This document shows positions 40,856 through 48,505 of a stretch of 64,000 nucleotides of DNA, one piece after another. A program made the translations under genes and the position numbers. The DNA lies in assembly GCA_948469375.1 (NCBI GenBank), contig CAOKLO010000001.1, positions 104,861-168,860 of the forward strand, in the 5' to 3' direction. Positions within the stretch are counted from its first letter, which is position 1; the number at the start of each line of letters is the position of its first letter. The notes under the pieces were generated by a model, which was given only the letters and a program-made list of their open reading frames with translations, was not told the DNA's origin and did not search any database. The DNA comes from an uncultured bacterium (lineage in GTDB: Bacteria; Bacillota; Clostridia; Oscillospirales; Oscillospiraceae).

Positions 40856-41524
40856 TCAATCTTCCTTTCGCTTGGGGACGATGACCCCGCCCGTTTTATA
40901 AATGCTGTCCGGCGGCACCACGCCCCGGACGCAGGAGACGGGATAGATATTGCTGCGAGGGCCGACGATGGTGCCCGGGTTGAGCACGCTGTTGCAGCCC
41001 ACCTCCACGCCGTCGCCCAGGATGGCGCCGATTTTTTTCCGCCCCGTCACAATGGCCTCGCCCTCGTTTTTCACCACCACCAGCGTCTTGTCCGACTTCA
41101 CGTTGGAGGTAATGGACCCCGCGCCCATGTGGCTTTTGTAGCCCAGGATGGAATCGCCGACGTAATTATAGTGCGGGGTCTGCACATTGTCAAACAGAAT
41201 CACATTTTTTAATTCGACGGAATTGCCCACCACGCAGCTGGCTCCCACCAAGGCGGAGCCCCGGATGAAGGCACAGTGGCGTATCTCGGTATGGGGGCCG
41301 ATGATGCAGGGCGCGCCCAAAAAGGCGGAGTGGGCAATCTGCGCGGTCTGATGCACCCAGATCTGACTGCCCATCTCCTCGTATTCGTCCCCCAGGGTGG
41401 GGCCCAGAGCGATAATCAGATCCTTGATGCCGTCCAGAGCCTGCCAAGGATATTCAAATCGGGCCAGATAGTCCCCCCCCAGGGTGTGGCTCAGGTCGAA
41501 CAGCCCGGTTGTGTTCAAATTCAT
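40856..41524 (-). CDS. Left-handed beta-helix acyltransferase-like protein (GlmU C-terminal type)
   Basis: A 222-residue protein made mostly of hexapeptide repeats (IWVHQTAQIAHSAFLGAPCI, IIGPHTEIRHCAFIRGSALV), as in the acetyltransferase half of GlmU and related nucleotide-sugar enzymes. HYNYVGDSILGYKSHMGAGS with a downstream NVK resembles the GlmU acetyl-transfer region. No N-terminal nucleotidyltransferase domain is present; the first 60 residues are short helices. GGAGGT precedes the ATG and glmM starts 5 nt after its stop. The neighbour suggests N-acetylation of glucosamine-1-phosphate, but this is inferred. Confidence 0.8.
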   Translation of the reverse strand: MNLNTTGLFDLSHTLGGDYLARFEYPWQALDGIKDLIIALGPTLGDEYEEMGSQIWVHQTAQIAHSAFLGAPCIIGPHTEIRHCAFIRGSALVGASCVVGNSVELKNVILFDNVQTPHYNYVGDSILGYKSHMGAGSITSNVKSDKTLVVVKNEGEAIVTGRKKIGAILGDGVEVGCNSVLNPGTIVGPRSNIYPVSCVRGVVPPDSIYKTGGVIVPKRKED

Positions 41525-41551
41525 AGTTAAAACCTCCCTGCTTAGAGTTTA

Positions 41552-41746
41552 TCAGCGATTTTTCAAGCGTTGATAGAGCAGAAACAAAAACGCCGCAGTG
41601 CATACGGTGACGCCTGCAAAGCTCCTCACCACAACCCAGCGCGGCTTTCCTCCCAGCACATCCAATACGAAGATCAGGATGAAAAACACGGTAAGCAGTC
41701 CAGCCGCCAACAGGCTGACCTTTGAATGTTCTCTTGGCTTCTTCAT
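41552..41746 (-). CDS. Small two-span membrane protein
   Basis: A 64-residue protein with spans at about 13-32 (LAAGLLTVFFILIFVLDVLG) and 39-59 (VRSFAGVTVCTAAFLFLLYQ), and a basic N-terminus. GAGGGG precedes the ATG. It starts 10 nt after the Gx-transporter gene and ends 27 nt before the beta-helix gene. No family recognised. Confidence 0.7.
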   Translation of the reverse strand: MKKPREHSKVSLLAAGLLTVFFILIFVLDVLGGKPRWVVVRSFAGVTVCTAAFLFLLYQRLKNR

Positions 41747-41756
41747 GCCAATCCCC

Positions 41757-42245
41757 TCATTTTTGCTCCGGCACCCGCTCCACCAGCACCCCGGACACGA
41801 CGCCGATGAGCACCCCGGCCACCGTGCCGGACACCCACAGCACCGGCAGATACCAGGCCAGCCGGGAAGTCTCCAGCAGGGCCATTGCCACTAGGATCTG
41901 CCCCCCGTTGTGGGCCACCCCTCCGGCTACGCTGACGCCCACCGAAGAAAATTTCCCCGTTTTTTTCAGCAGAGTCATAAGGGCCAGGCTCAACGCCGCT
42001 CCGGCTATGCTGTAGGCCAGCCCCGCCCCGTTGCCGAACAGCAGGAACACGAGGAACACCCGGACCATAGAGATGACGCAGGCGCCTTTGATTCCCAGCC
42101 GGTACAGGGCAAACACGATGGCGATGTTGGGCAGGCCCAGCTTCACCCCCGGCACGCCCAGCGGCGGCAGGAGGGACTCCACATAGGACAGCACCAGGGC
42201 CAGGGCGGTAATCAGCCCGTACCGAGCGACTTTCGATGCTCCCAT
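41757..42245 (-). CDS. Gx transporter / heptaprenyl diphosphate synthase component I-like membrane protein
   Basis: A 162-residue integral membrane protein with about five spans. GLITALALVLSYVESLLPPL then GVPGVKLGLPNIAIVFALYR is the signature of the family annotated as heptaprenyl diphosphate synthase component I or Gx transporter. In Clostridia it commonly follows a NusG_II-domain gene near Rnf or ApbE genes, as here; a role in flavin or quinone-related transport has been suggested but is not established. The start at 42245 fits AGGGGG 8 nt upstream; an ATG at 42260 overlapping the previous stop is also possible. Confidence 0.82.
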   Translation of the reverse strand: MGASKVARYGLITALALVLSYVESLLPPLGVPGVKLGLPNIAIVFALYRLGIKGACVISMVRVFLVFLLFGNGAGLAYSIAGAALSLALMTLLKKTGKFSSVGVSVAGGVAHNGGQILVAMALLETSRLAWYLPVLWVSGTVAGVLIGVVSGVLVERVPEQK

Positions 42246-42256
42246 GTCCTGCCCCC

Positions 42257-42637
42257 TCATCCGGCCACCGCGTCATAGTCCATAGCGGGCAGGCCGCTGT
42301 GCACCGTGACCACCAGTTTATGGGGCAGGCAGACGATGGACTCCCCCTCATACCGGACCGGCCAGTGACCGACGCAAATCTGATCTGGACAGGACGCCTC
42401 CACCACCCGCGCCCTCCTGTTCTCAATGACCAGGGTGTTGGTGCGCTCCCCCTCACCCAGCACAATCCAGATGTCCTTGTCAAGAGACAGCTCCATGACC
42501 GCCTCCCCGTCCATCTGGACGGACACATATCCCCCGCTTTGCCGGGTAAACCATAAAAACAGGGCCAGCGCCCCGGCCGCCGCCAGCAGCACGGCAACCA
42601 GTATAGCATCGTTTCGATGGGTTTTCAGCCAATTCAC
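42257..42637 (-). CDS. NusG domain II-like secreted or membrane-anchored protein
   Basis: A 126-residue protein with an N-terminal span (AILVAVLLAAAGALALFLWF) and then an extracytoplasmic beta domain of the NusG_II family. It contains VEASCPDQICVGHWPV, whose CPDxxC motif is typical, and VCLPHKLVVTV. GTG 42637 is 7 nt after GGAGG; the longer reading frame lacks a ribosome site. Such proteins are found beside Gx-transporter genes and redox membrane complexes; function unknown. Confidence 0.82.
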   Translation of the reverse strand: MNWLKTHRNDAILVAVLLAAAGALALFLWFTRQSGGYVSVQMDGEAVMELSLDKDIWIVLGEGERTNTLVIENRRARVVEASCPDQICVGHWPVRYEGESIVCLPHKLVVTVHSGLPAMDYDAVAG

Positions 42638-42662
42638 GCCCAGTCCTCCAGACCGCAACAAA

Positions 42663-42728
42663 GGGAAAGCCCTCACGGCCTTCCCTCGTCGGAATTTCAC
42701 GGGACCCGGCGGACGTGAACCCGCCGGG
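42663..42728 (-). other. Two stem-loops between rnfB and the NusG_II gene
   Basis: CCCGGCGG / CCGCCGGG (42705-42728, 8-nt loop) and GGGAAGGCC / GGCTTTCCC (42663-42685, 5-nt loop), the second followed on the minus strand by TTTGTTG. The latter is a plausible partial terminator that would lower expression of the three genes after rnfB. The gap is 109 nt. Confidence 0.6.
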
Positions 42729-42746
42729 CCTCCGTTTTCTCGTTTG

Positions 42747-43565
42747 TCAGCCGTTGCCCGCGGCAGCGCTGACGTTCAGCGGAGACAGGCAGCCCCGCTT
42801 ACAAACCTCCATGCACTTGCCGCAGCCGTCGCACTTGGCGTAGTCGATGCTGGCCAGGTTGTCGGCCACGGTAATCGCTCCATTGGGGCAGTTCTTCTCA
42901 CACAGGCGGCAGCCGATGCAGCCCACGGTGCAGCTCTTGGTAGTACCCGCGCCCTTTTGGCGGCTGTTGCACGCCACCACCATATGGGCGTCGGCGGGAC
43001 GGATGGCGATGACGCCGCTGGGACAGGTCTTGGCGCACAGGCCGCAGCCGATGCAGGCGCTGGCATCCACCCGGGCCAGGCCGCCGTTGACATGGATGGC
43101 TCCCACAGGGCACACCCGGGCGCAGTCGCCCAGGCCCATACAGCCGAACACGCACTTGCCGGTGCCGCCGAAGAGCAGCTTGGCGGCAGAGCAGCTGTCC
43201 AGGCCTTTATAATCCATCTTCACGGAGGTGGCCTCACAGGTGCCGGAGCAGCGGACCTCGGCCACTTGCTTGACCACGTCGCCGGCCTCCCGGCCCAGCA
43301 CCTTGCCGATGCTGGCGGAGGCGGTGGCTCCGCCGGGGACGCACAGGCTGACGGACAGGTCGGGGTTCTCCACCAGGGCGGCGGCATAGCCGTCGCAGCC
43401 GGCAAAGCCGCAGGCGCCGCAGTTGGCGCCGGGCAGGCACTCGCGGACCATGGGGATGCGCTCGTCCACCTCCACCGCCATGAACTTGGAGGCGATGGTC
43501 AGCATCACGGCGCACAGCAGGCCGATGACGGCTACTACCAGCACAGCAATTACAATCGGATTCAT
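42747..43565 (-). CDS. rnfB: Rnf electron transport complex subunit RnfB
   Basis: The ferredoxin-docking iron-sulfur subunit of the Rnf ferredoxin:NAD+ oxidoreductase. An N-terminal membrane anchor (3-25) is followed by GANCGACGFAGCDGYAAAL, a [4Fe-4S] site near residues 49-57. The ferredoxin-like clusters follow: CMGLGDCARVCPVGA, CIGCGLCAKTCPSG, CIGCRLCEKNCPNGA and CDGCGKCMEVCKRGC. That is a larger set than in proteobacterial RnfB and fits the clostridial form. AAGGAGGGG precedes the ATG. It is last of rnfCDGEAB. Confidence 0.95.
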   Translation of the reverse strand: MNPIVIAVLVVAVIGLLCAVMLTIASKFMAVEVDERIPMVRECLPGANCGACGFAGCDGYAAALVENPDLSVSLCVPGGATASASIGKVLGREAGDVVKQVAEVRCSGTCEATSVKMDYKGLDSCSAAKLLFGGTGKCVFGCMGLGDCARVCPVGAIHVNGGLARVDASACIGCGLCAKTCPSGVIAIRPADAHMVVACNSRQKGAGTTKSCTVGCIGCRLCEKNCPNGAITVADNLASIDYAKCDGCGKCMEVCKRGCLSPLNVSAAAGNG

Positions 43566-43580
43566 ATACGCTTCCCCTCC

Positions 43581-44189
43581 TTAACCCAGCAGATTTTCCA
43601 CGATGCCGGCGAAGCCCATGAAGGACACGGACACGATGGCCGCGGAAATCAGGGTGATGGGCATACCCTTAAAGCTCTCAGGGCAATTGCACTTGTCCAC
43701 CCGGCTGCGCACGCCGGAGAACAGCACCATGGCCAGCAGGAAGCCCAGGCCGGAGCCCAGGGAGTTGAACATGGCCTGGACGAAGCCGGGGCCGAAGTCG
43801 GTGACCAGGTAGTTGTCGATGTTGCTGATGCACACGCCCAGCACGGCGCAGTTGGTGGTGATCAGGGGCAGGTACACGCCCAGGGAGGCGTGGAGCGCGG
43901 GGATGTACTTCTTGAGGATGATCTCAACCAGCTGCACCAGGGCGGCGATGACCAGGATGAACACGATGGTCTGAAGGTAGCCCAGGCCGTTGGGGTTAAG
44001 CACGAAAAACTGAATGGGGAAGGTGACGGCGGTGGCCAGCAGCATAACGAAAATGACGGCCACGCTCATGCCGGCGGCCTGGTCCAGCTTTTTGGACACG
44101 CCCAGGAAGGGACAGATGCCCAGGAACTGAGACAGCACGTAGTTGTTGACCAGGATCGCGGCCATCACGATAGCGAGCAATTCTTTCAT
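43581..44189 (-). CDS. rnfA: Rnf complex subunit RnfA
   Basis: Integral membrane subunit with about six spans that, with RnfE, forms the membrane core and holds an intramembrane iron-sulfur centre. VNNYVLSQFLGICPFLGVSK carries the conserved Cys, and ITTNCAVLGVCISNIDNYLV the second. Length 202 is standard. Its ATG overlaps the rnfE stop (ATGA). Confidence 0.96.
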   Translation of the reverse strand: MKELLAIVMAAILVNNYVLSQFLGICPFLGVSKKLDQAAGMSVAVIFVMLLATAVTFPIQFFVLNPNGLGYLQTIVFILVIAALVQLVEIILKKYIPALHASLGVYLPLITTNCAVLGVCISNIDNYLVTDFGPGFVQAMFNSLGSGLGFLLAMVLFSGVRSRVDKCNCPESFKGMPITLISAAIVSVSFMGFAGIVENLLG

Positions 44190-44878
44190 TTCGCGGCAGC
44201 CTCCCTCTTGTCAGCGCAGTTCTGCCCGTTGCACGCCGCAGCGCTGGGGCAGCCCTCACAGCTGAAGTCTTTTTTCTTGATGGCCTTGCCGTTGCTGGCC
44301 TTGTTGATGATGGCGATGAGAATGCCGAAGATGGCGAAGCCGCCGGGGGCCATGGTCATGATGGAGATGTTGTTCTCACTGAGCACGGGCAGGGCGATGC
44401 CGAACCAGGTGCCCGCGCCGAAGATCTCGCGGATGGAGGCCATGGCCAGCATGGCCAGGGTGTAGCCCACCCCCATGCCGATGGCGTCCAGGGCGGAGTC
44501 GAAGGCGGTGTTCTTGTTGGCAAACATCTCGGCCCGGCCCAAGATGATGCAGTTCACCACGATCAGGGGCAGGTACAGGCCCAGGGCCACGTCCAGGGCG
44601 GGCAGGAAGGCCTTGACAATCATCTGCACCAGCGTCACGAAGGAGGCGATGACCACGATGTAGCAGGGGATGCGCACCTTGTCGGAGATCACCTTGCGCA
44701 GCAGGGAGATCATCACGTTGGAGCACAGCAGCACGAAGGTGACCGCCGCGCCCATGCCGATGGCGTTGGACGCCTGGGTGGTGACCGCCAGGAAGGGGCA
44801 GGTGCCCAAAATCAGCACCAGAATGGGGTTTTCCTTGATGATGCCGTTGGTCAGGATTTGCAGCTTATTGTTTTTCAT
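44186..44878 (-). CDS. rnfE: Rnf complex subunit RnfE with a C-terminal Cys-rich tail
   Basis: Integral membrane partner of RnfA. LTNGIIKENPILVLILGTCP then FLAVTTQASNAIGMGAAVTF and LIVVNCIILGRAEMFANKNT are diagnostic, with the paired Cys of the membrane cluster. After the last span the protein adds a tail with Cys207, 210, 216 and 221 (CEGCPSAAACNGQNC, CX2CX5CX4C), then KREAAAK. The tail could bind a metal or iron-sulfur centre. GGGAGG precedes the ATG. Confidence 0.95.
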   Translation of the reverse strand: MKNNKLQILTNGIIKENPILVLILGTCPFLAVTTQASNAIGMGAAVTFVLLCSNVMISLLRKVISDKVRIPCYIVVIASFVTLVQMIVKAFLPALDVALGLYLPLIVVNCIILGRAEMFANKNTAFDSALDAIGMGVGYTLAMLAMASIREIFGAGTWFGIALPVLSENNISIMTMAPGGFAIFGILIAIINKASNGKAIKKKDFSCEGCPSAAACNGQNCADKREAAAK

Positions 44879-44897
44879 AGCAGTGTGCCTCCCTTCC

Positions 44898-45440
44898 TCA
44901 GCCGTTCACCGCGTCGAAAGCGGTGTAAGCGTCTGCAATGGCGGCCCGGTAGTAGTTGGAGGAGAACGTGGCGCCGGAGATGTTGTCCACACCCTCCAGC
45001 CCCCTGTCCTTGCCGGGGAATTGGTCCTTGAAGGCGTCGGTGGTAATCTTGGAGCCCAGACCAGCGGTCTCGGAGTGGCTGAGCACCTTGGTATCGGTGA
45101 TCTTGCCGTCCATGTCGATGCCGATGGTCATTTTCAGCGTGTTCTTGCCGCCGTAGCCCTGGGTGGTGAGGGAGAACACGTAGCCCGTGCCGTTGGTAGC
45201 CTGGAACACGCCGGTGATGGAGTCGGGCAGGCCCGCGATCTCCACCTGCTCGAAGCCGTCGGCCTCCGGCATAACCTCCAGCCGGGCGGCCTCGTTGGCG
45301 GCGCGCTCGGCCTCCTCAATGATGGGGGCGGTGATGCTGTTGGTCAGAGCCAGCAGTCCGCTCATGACCGCGCAGATCAGAACCAGCACAATGATGGGGG
45401 CCCCGAAGTCGGTCATTACATTGGATTTCGCTTTTGTCAT
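44898..45440 (-). CDS. rnfG: Rnf complex flavoprotein subunit RnfG
   Basis: Membrane-anchored subunit with covalent FMN. One N-terminal span (about 13-33) is followed by an FMN-binding domain. The flavinylation motif is SGAT at 155-158 in VDNISGATFSSN, so Thr158 is the attachment residue. Attachment needs an ApbE flavin transferase, which is not in this window. The ATG overlaps the rnfD stop (ATGA). Confidence 0.95.
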   Translation of the reverse strand: MTKAKSNVMTDFGAPIIVLVLICAVMSGLLALTNSITAPIIEEAERAANEAARLEVMPEADGFEQVEIAGLPDSITGVFQATNGTGYVFSLTTQGYGGKNTLKMTIGIDMDGKITDTKVLSHSETAGLGSKITTDAFKDQFPGKDRGLEGVDNISGATFSSNYYRAAIADAYTAFDAVNG

Positions 45441-46378
45441 GCCTGCACACCTCCAAACGGCTTGGTCTTGGTCCAGCTGCTGATGTAGGGATTGAGGATG
45501 TTCATGAGCAGGATGGAGAAGGACACGCCCTCAGGATAATTGCCCCACACGCGGATGAGCACCGTGATGAGGCCGCAGCCCACGCCGAAGATCAGCTTGC
45601 CGGCGGGGGTGGGGGGAGAGGTGGTGTAGTCGGTGGCCATGAAGATGGCGCCGATGAACAGGCCGCCCGCCATAACCTGGTACAGCGGCTGCTGGCCCAG
45701 GATCGCAGTAAACACCAGCACCGTGCCGATGAAGGCCACGGGGGTGTGCCAGGAGATGACCTTGCGGCAAAGCAGGTAAACGAAGCCGATGAGCAGGGCC
45801 AGGCAGCTGGTCTCGCCCATGGAGCCGCCCCGGGCGCCCAGGAACATCTGGGCCAGGGTGGGCAGCTCGCCGGCCGCGCCCTCGGCGCCCAGCAGGGCCA
45901 GGGGGGTGGCGGCAGTGACAGCGTCCACCGGGGCGTTGGAGAACGCGGCGGGGACAAAGGCGGTCATGGTGCCGGAGAAGGCCACCAGCATAATGACGCG
46001 GGCGGTGATGGCGGGGTTGGCGAAGTTCTGGCCGATACCGCCGAAGAACTGCTTCACCACGACAATGGCCACGAAGGAGCCGAAAATGGCCTGCCAAATG
46101 GGGATATTCACCGGCAGGTTCAGGGCCAACAGCAGGCCGGTGACGGCGGCGGAGCAGTCCATAATGGTAATGGGCCGGTTGCAGATTTTCTCGAAGGCCC
46201 ACTCGCAGGCCACGGCCACCGCGACGCACACCACCTCCACCAACAGGGCCTGGACGCCGAAAAAGAGGACGGATGCCACAACGGCGGGCATCAGGGCGAT
46301 GAGCACGTCCCGCATGATGGTCTGGGTGGTGTCCTTGGCGTAGACGTGGGGGTTGACGGAAACGATCATGTTGTTCAT
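45437..46378 (-). CDS. rnfD: Rnf complex subunit RnfD
   Basis: Membrane subunit with about eight spans and a second covalent FMN. The likely site is Thr158 in VDAVTAATPLALL. Other family motifs are TTQTIMRDVLIALMPAVVAS and FFGGIGQNFANPAITARVIM, with TTSPPTPAGKLIFGVGCGL near the C-terminus. AGGAGG lies just before the ATG, which directly abuts the rnfC stop. Confidence 0.95.
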   Translation of the reverse strand: MNNMIVSVNPHVYAKDTTQTIMRDVLIALMPAVVASVLFFGVQALLVEVVCVAVAVACEWAFEKICNRPITIMDCSAAVTGLLLALNLPVNIPIWQAIFGSFVAIVVVKQFFGGIGQNFANPAITARVIMLVAFSGTMTAFVPAAFSNAPVDAVTAATPLALLGAEGAAGELPTLAQMFLGARGGSMGETSCLALLIGFVYLLCRKVISWHTPVAFIGTVLVFTAILGQQPLYQVMAGGLFIGAIFMATDYTTSPPTPAGKLIFGVGCGLITVLIRVWGNYPEGVSFSILLMNILNPYISSWTKTKPFGGVQA

Positions 46379-47731
46379 TTAGACCGCCTCCTTTTCTTTT
46401 TCTTTGGCCGCTTTTTTCTCAGCGGCGGCCTTTTGCTCGGCGTTGTACTTGTTCAGCATGGCCTTTGCCAGCTTGTTGACCTGCACCAGCGGGCGGCGGG
46501 CGGGACAGCCGAAGGAGCAGCAGCCGCACTCCATGCACAGGTTGACCTTCAGTGCCTTCAGGGTTTCCGGCTCGTTGTTGTTGTAGGCGGTCTCAATGGC
46601 GGCGGGCATCAGGCTGAAGGGACAGTGGTTCACGCACCGGCCGCAGCGAATGCAGGCGGAGGGCACGGGGTCGGCGGCGTCCTTCTCGTCAAAGGCCAGG
46701 ATGGCGTTGGTGTTTTTCATCACTGGCGCCTCCAGGGAGGGGACGGAGGTGCCCATCATGGGGCCGCCGTAGAGCACCTTCTTAGGCTCGCACTTGAGGC
46801 CCGCGAAGTCCAGCACATTCTGGATGGGGGTGCCCACGGGGACGATGACGTTCTGGGGGTTGGCCACGGCGGAGCCGTCCACAGTGACCACCTTCTCCAC
46901 CAGGGGCATGCCGGTCTTGATGTACTTGGCGATGACGGCCAGGGTGGTGCAGTTGATGACGATGGCCCCCACGTCGATGGGCAGCTTGCCCTCGGGGACG
47001 ATTTCGCCGGTGGTGTTGTAAATCAGCACCTTCTCGCCGCCCTGGGGATACAGCGCGGGCAGGGCGGCCACCTCGAAGTTGGAGATGTCCTTGCCCCTCT
47101 CCTGCATGGCCTTGACGCACTGGGGCTTGTTGTCCTCGATGCCGATGATGATCCGGTCGGGGCTGTAGTACTTCTGGAGCAGCTGGACGCCGTAGATGAT
47201 GTCGTCGGCGCTGTCAATCATGGTGCGGGTGTCGGACGTGATGTAGGGCTCACACTCCGCGCCGTTGATGACTACGCTGCGGACCTTGGCCGGATCCACG
47301 TTCAGCTTCACCGAGGTGGGGAAGCCGGCGCCGCCCAGGCCTACGCAGCCGCACTGGCGCACGGCCTCCACAAAGCTGTCCTTGTCTGTGACCGTCGGGG
47401 GGGTGATGCCCTCCAGCACGGTCTGCTCGCCGTCGGTCTCGATGACGATGGTGGTGTCGAACCGGCCGGCGGCGGTGACTATCTCATCCAGCCGCTTCAC
47501 CTTGCCGGATACCCCGGAATAGATGGGCGCGGACACGAAGCCCCCCGCCTCGGCAATCATCTGGCCCACCTTCACCAGGTCCCCCGGCTTGACGACGGGC
47601 TTGCCGGGGGCGCCGATGTTCATGGACATGGGCACCGTGATCACCGGAGGCACCGGCAGGCGCGTAGGCGCGCTGTCCGCCGTGTTTTTCCGGTGGGGCG
47701 CATGGACGCCATGCAATTTGCCACTGAACAC
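46379..47731 (-). CDS. rnfC: Rnf complex subunit RnfC
   Basis: Cytosolic NADH-binding subunit, homologous to the Nqo1 family. The glycine-rich stretch CGCVGLGGAGFPTSVKLNVD binds NADH/FMN. Two [4Fe-4S] motifs lie near the C-terminus: CIRCGRCVNHCPF and CMECGCCSFGCPARR. The last 30 residues are Lys/Ala/Glu-rich. GTG 47731 (450 residues) is 8 nt after GGAG in GAGGAGGAG; the 50-residue upstream extension crosses the leader and is not likely coding. First gene of the rnf operon. Confidence 0.93.
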   Translation of the reverse strand: MFSGKLHGVHAPHRKNTADSAPTRLPVPPVITVPMSMNIGAPGKPVVKPGDLVKVGQMIAEAGGFVSAPIYSGVSGKVKRLDEIVTAAGRFDTTIVIETDGEQTVLEGITPPTVTDKDSFVEAVRQCGCVGLGGAGFPTSVKLNVDPAKVRSVVINGAECEPYITSDTRTMIDSADDIIYGVQLLQKYYSPDRIIIGIEDNKPQCVKAMQERGKDISNFEVAALPALYPQGGEKVLIYNTTGEIVPEGKLPIDVGAIVINCTTLAVIAKYIKTGMPLVEKVVTVDGSAVANPQNVIVPVGTPIQNVLDFAGLKCEPKKVLYGGPMMGTSVPSLEAPVMKNTNAILAFDEKDAADPVPSACIRCGRCVNHCPFSLMPAAIETAYNNNEPETLKALKVNLCMECGCCSFGCPARRPLVQVNKLAKAMLNKYNAEQKAAAEKKAAKEKEKEAV

Positions 47732-47810
47732 AATGTCTCCTCCTCTTTGTTTGTTTCTTTGGGTTTCGCCGCCCCGCGGGATGAGGCCCCGGCAGGGCGG
47801 GCGGACAGAC

Positions 47811-47849
47811 GGCGTCCCTGCCCTGAACCGCGGGCAGCGCGGGAACGCC
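47811..47849 (-). other. Long imperfect hairpin in the rnf leader
   Basis: GGCGTCCCTGCCC (47811-47823) pairs imperfectly with GGGCAG...GGG.ACGCC (to 47849) around a GAACCGC loop. It lies in the about 125-nt leader between promoter and rnfC. No U-tract follows. Function unknown. Confidence 0.5.
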
Positions 47850-47864
47850 AAATCATGTAGACAT

Positions 47865-47892
47865 ATTATACCACGTTCCATATCAAACGCAA
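47865..47892 (-). promoter_or_regulatory. Sigma-A promoter of the rnf operon
   Basis: Minus strand: TTGCGT (47892-47887), 16-nt spacer ending TGG, TATAAT (47870-47865). A perfect -10 with extended TG element. It is divergent from the Rrf2 promoter 60 nt away. Confidence 0.75.
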
Positions 47893-47951
47893 GGGAAAAT
47901 ACGTTGAAAACTCTACAAAAATTGCCAAAAGCTTAACGGGACCATTTGGCC

Positions 47952-47980
47952 TTGAATTCCCATTGGATTTGTGGTATTTT
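47952..47980 (+). promoter_or_regulatory. Candidate sigma-A promoter of the Rrf2 gene
   Basis: TTGAAT (47952-47957), 17-nt spacer, TATTTT (47975-47980), 43 nt upstream of the ATG. The -10 is imperfect. Confidence 0.5.
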
Positions 47981-48022
47981 ATTATCTGTACCTCTTTGGG
48001 AGGCGCGAATGGAGGGACCCCG

Positions 48023-48466
48023 ATGAAAATTTCCACAAAGGGGCGCTACGCCCTTCGACTGATGGTGGATATCGCTCAGCACACCCAGGAAGGCCCGGTA
48101 TCCCTGCGGGACGCGGCCCGGCGGCAGCAGCTCAGCGACAAATATCTGGAGCAGATCGTCACGCCCCTGGCCCGGGCGGGGCTGGTGCGCTCGGTGCGGG
48201 GCGCGGGAGGCGGCTATCTGCTCACCCGCAGTCCGGAGGAGTATTCGGTGGGGGACATTCTGCGCCCGCTGGAGGGCGACCTGGCCCCGGTGGAGTGCGC
48301 CACCGACGACGGCTACTGTGAGCACAGCTGCGACTGTGTCACGGTGGAGCTGTGGCAGGACATTCACAAAGCGGTATCGGCGGTGGTGGACGGCACCACT
48401 CTGGCCGACCTGGTGGAACGCCAGAACGCCCGGCAGAGCCGGAGCGAGCCAACCGCTTGTCCGTGA
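48023..48466 (+). CDS. Rrf2-family transcriptional regulator (IscR-like)
   Basis: A 147-residue winged-helix regulator. MKISTKGRYALRLMVDIAQH is the family start, then the DNA-recognition part LSDKYLEQIVTPLARAGLVR and the wing SVRGAGGGYLLTR. Cys92, 99, 103 and 105 (ECATDDGYCEHSCDCVTVEL) match the position where IscR and relatives ligate an iron-sulfur cluster, so cluster-dependent sensing is likely. ATG 48023 is 7 nt after GGAGG. It is divergent from the rnf operon, which is a candidate target. Confidence 0.9.
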   Translation: MKISTKGRYALRLMVDIAQHTQEGPVSLRDAARRQQLSDKYLEQIVTPLARAGLVRSVRGAGGGYLLTRSPEEYSVGDILRPLEGDLAPVECATDDGYCEHSCDCVTVELWQDIHKAVSAVVDGTTLADLVERQNARQSRSEPTACP

Positions 48467-48505
48467 GTAATTGCGGCGAATTTTTACACTGAGAGGAACG
48501 ACCGT

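Noticed and set aside
45434-47860. 808-codon plus-strand open frame opposite rnfD/rnfC
   Set aside because: His/Gly/Asp/Ala-rich antisense frame. RnfC and RnfD carry cluster and flavin motifs on the minus strand.
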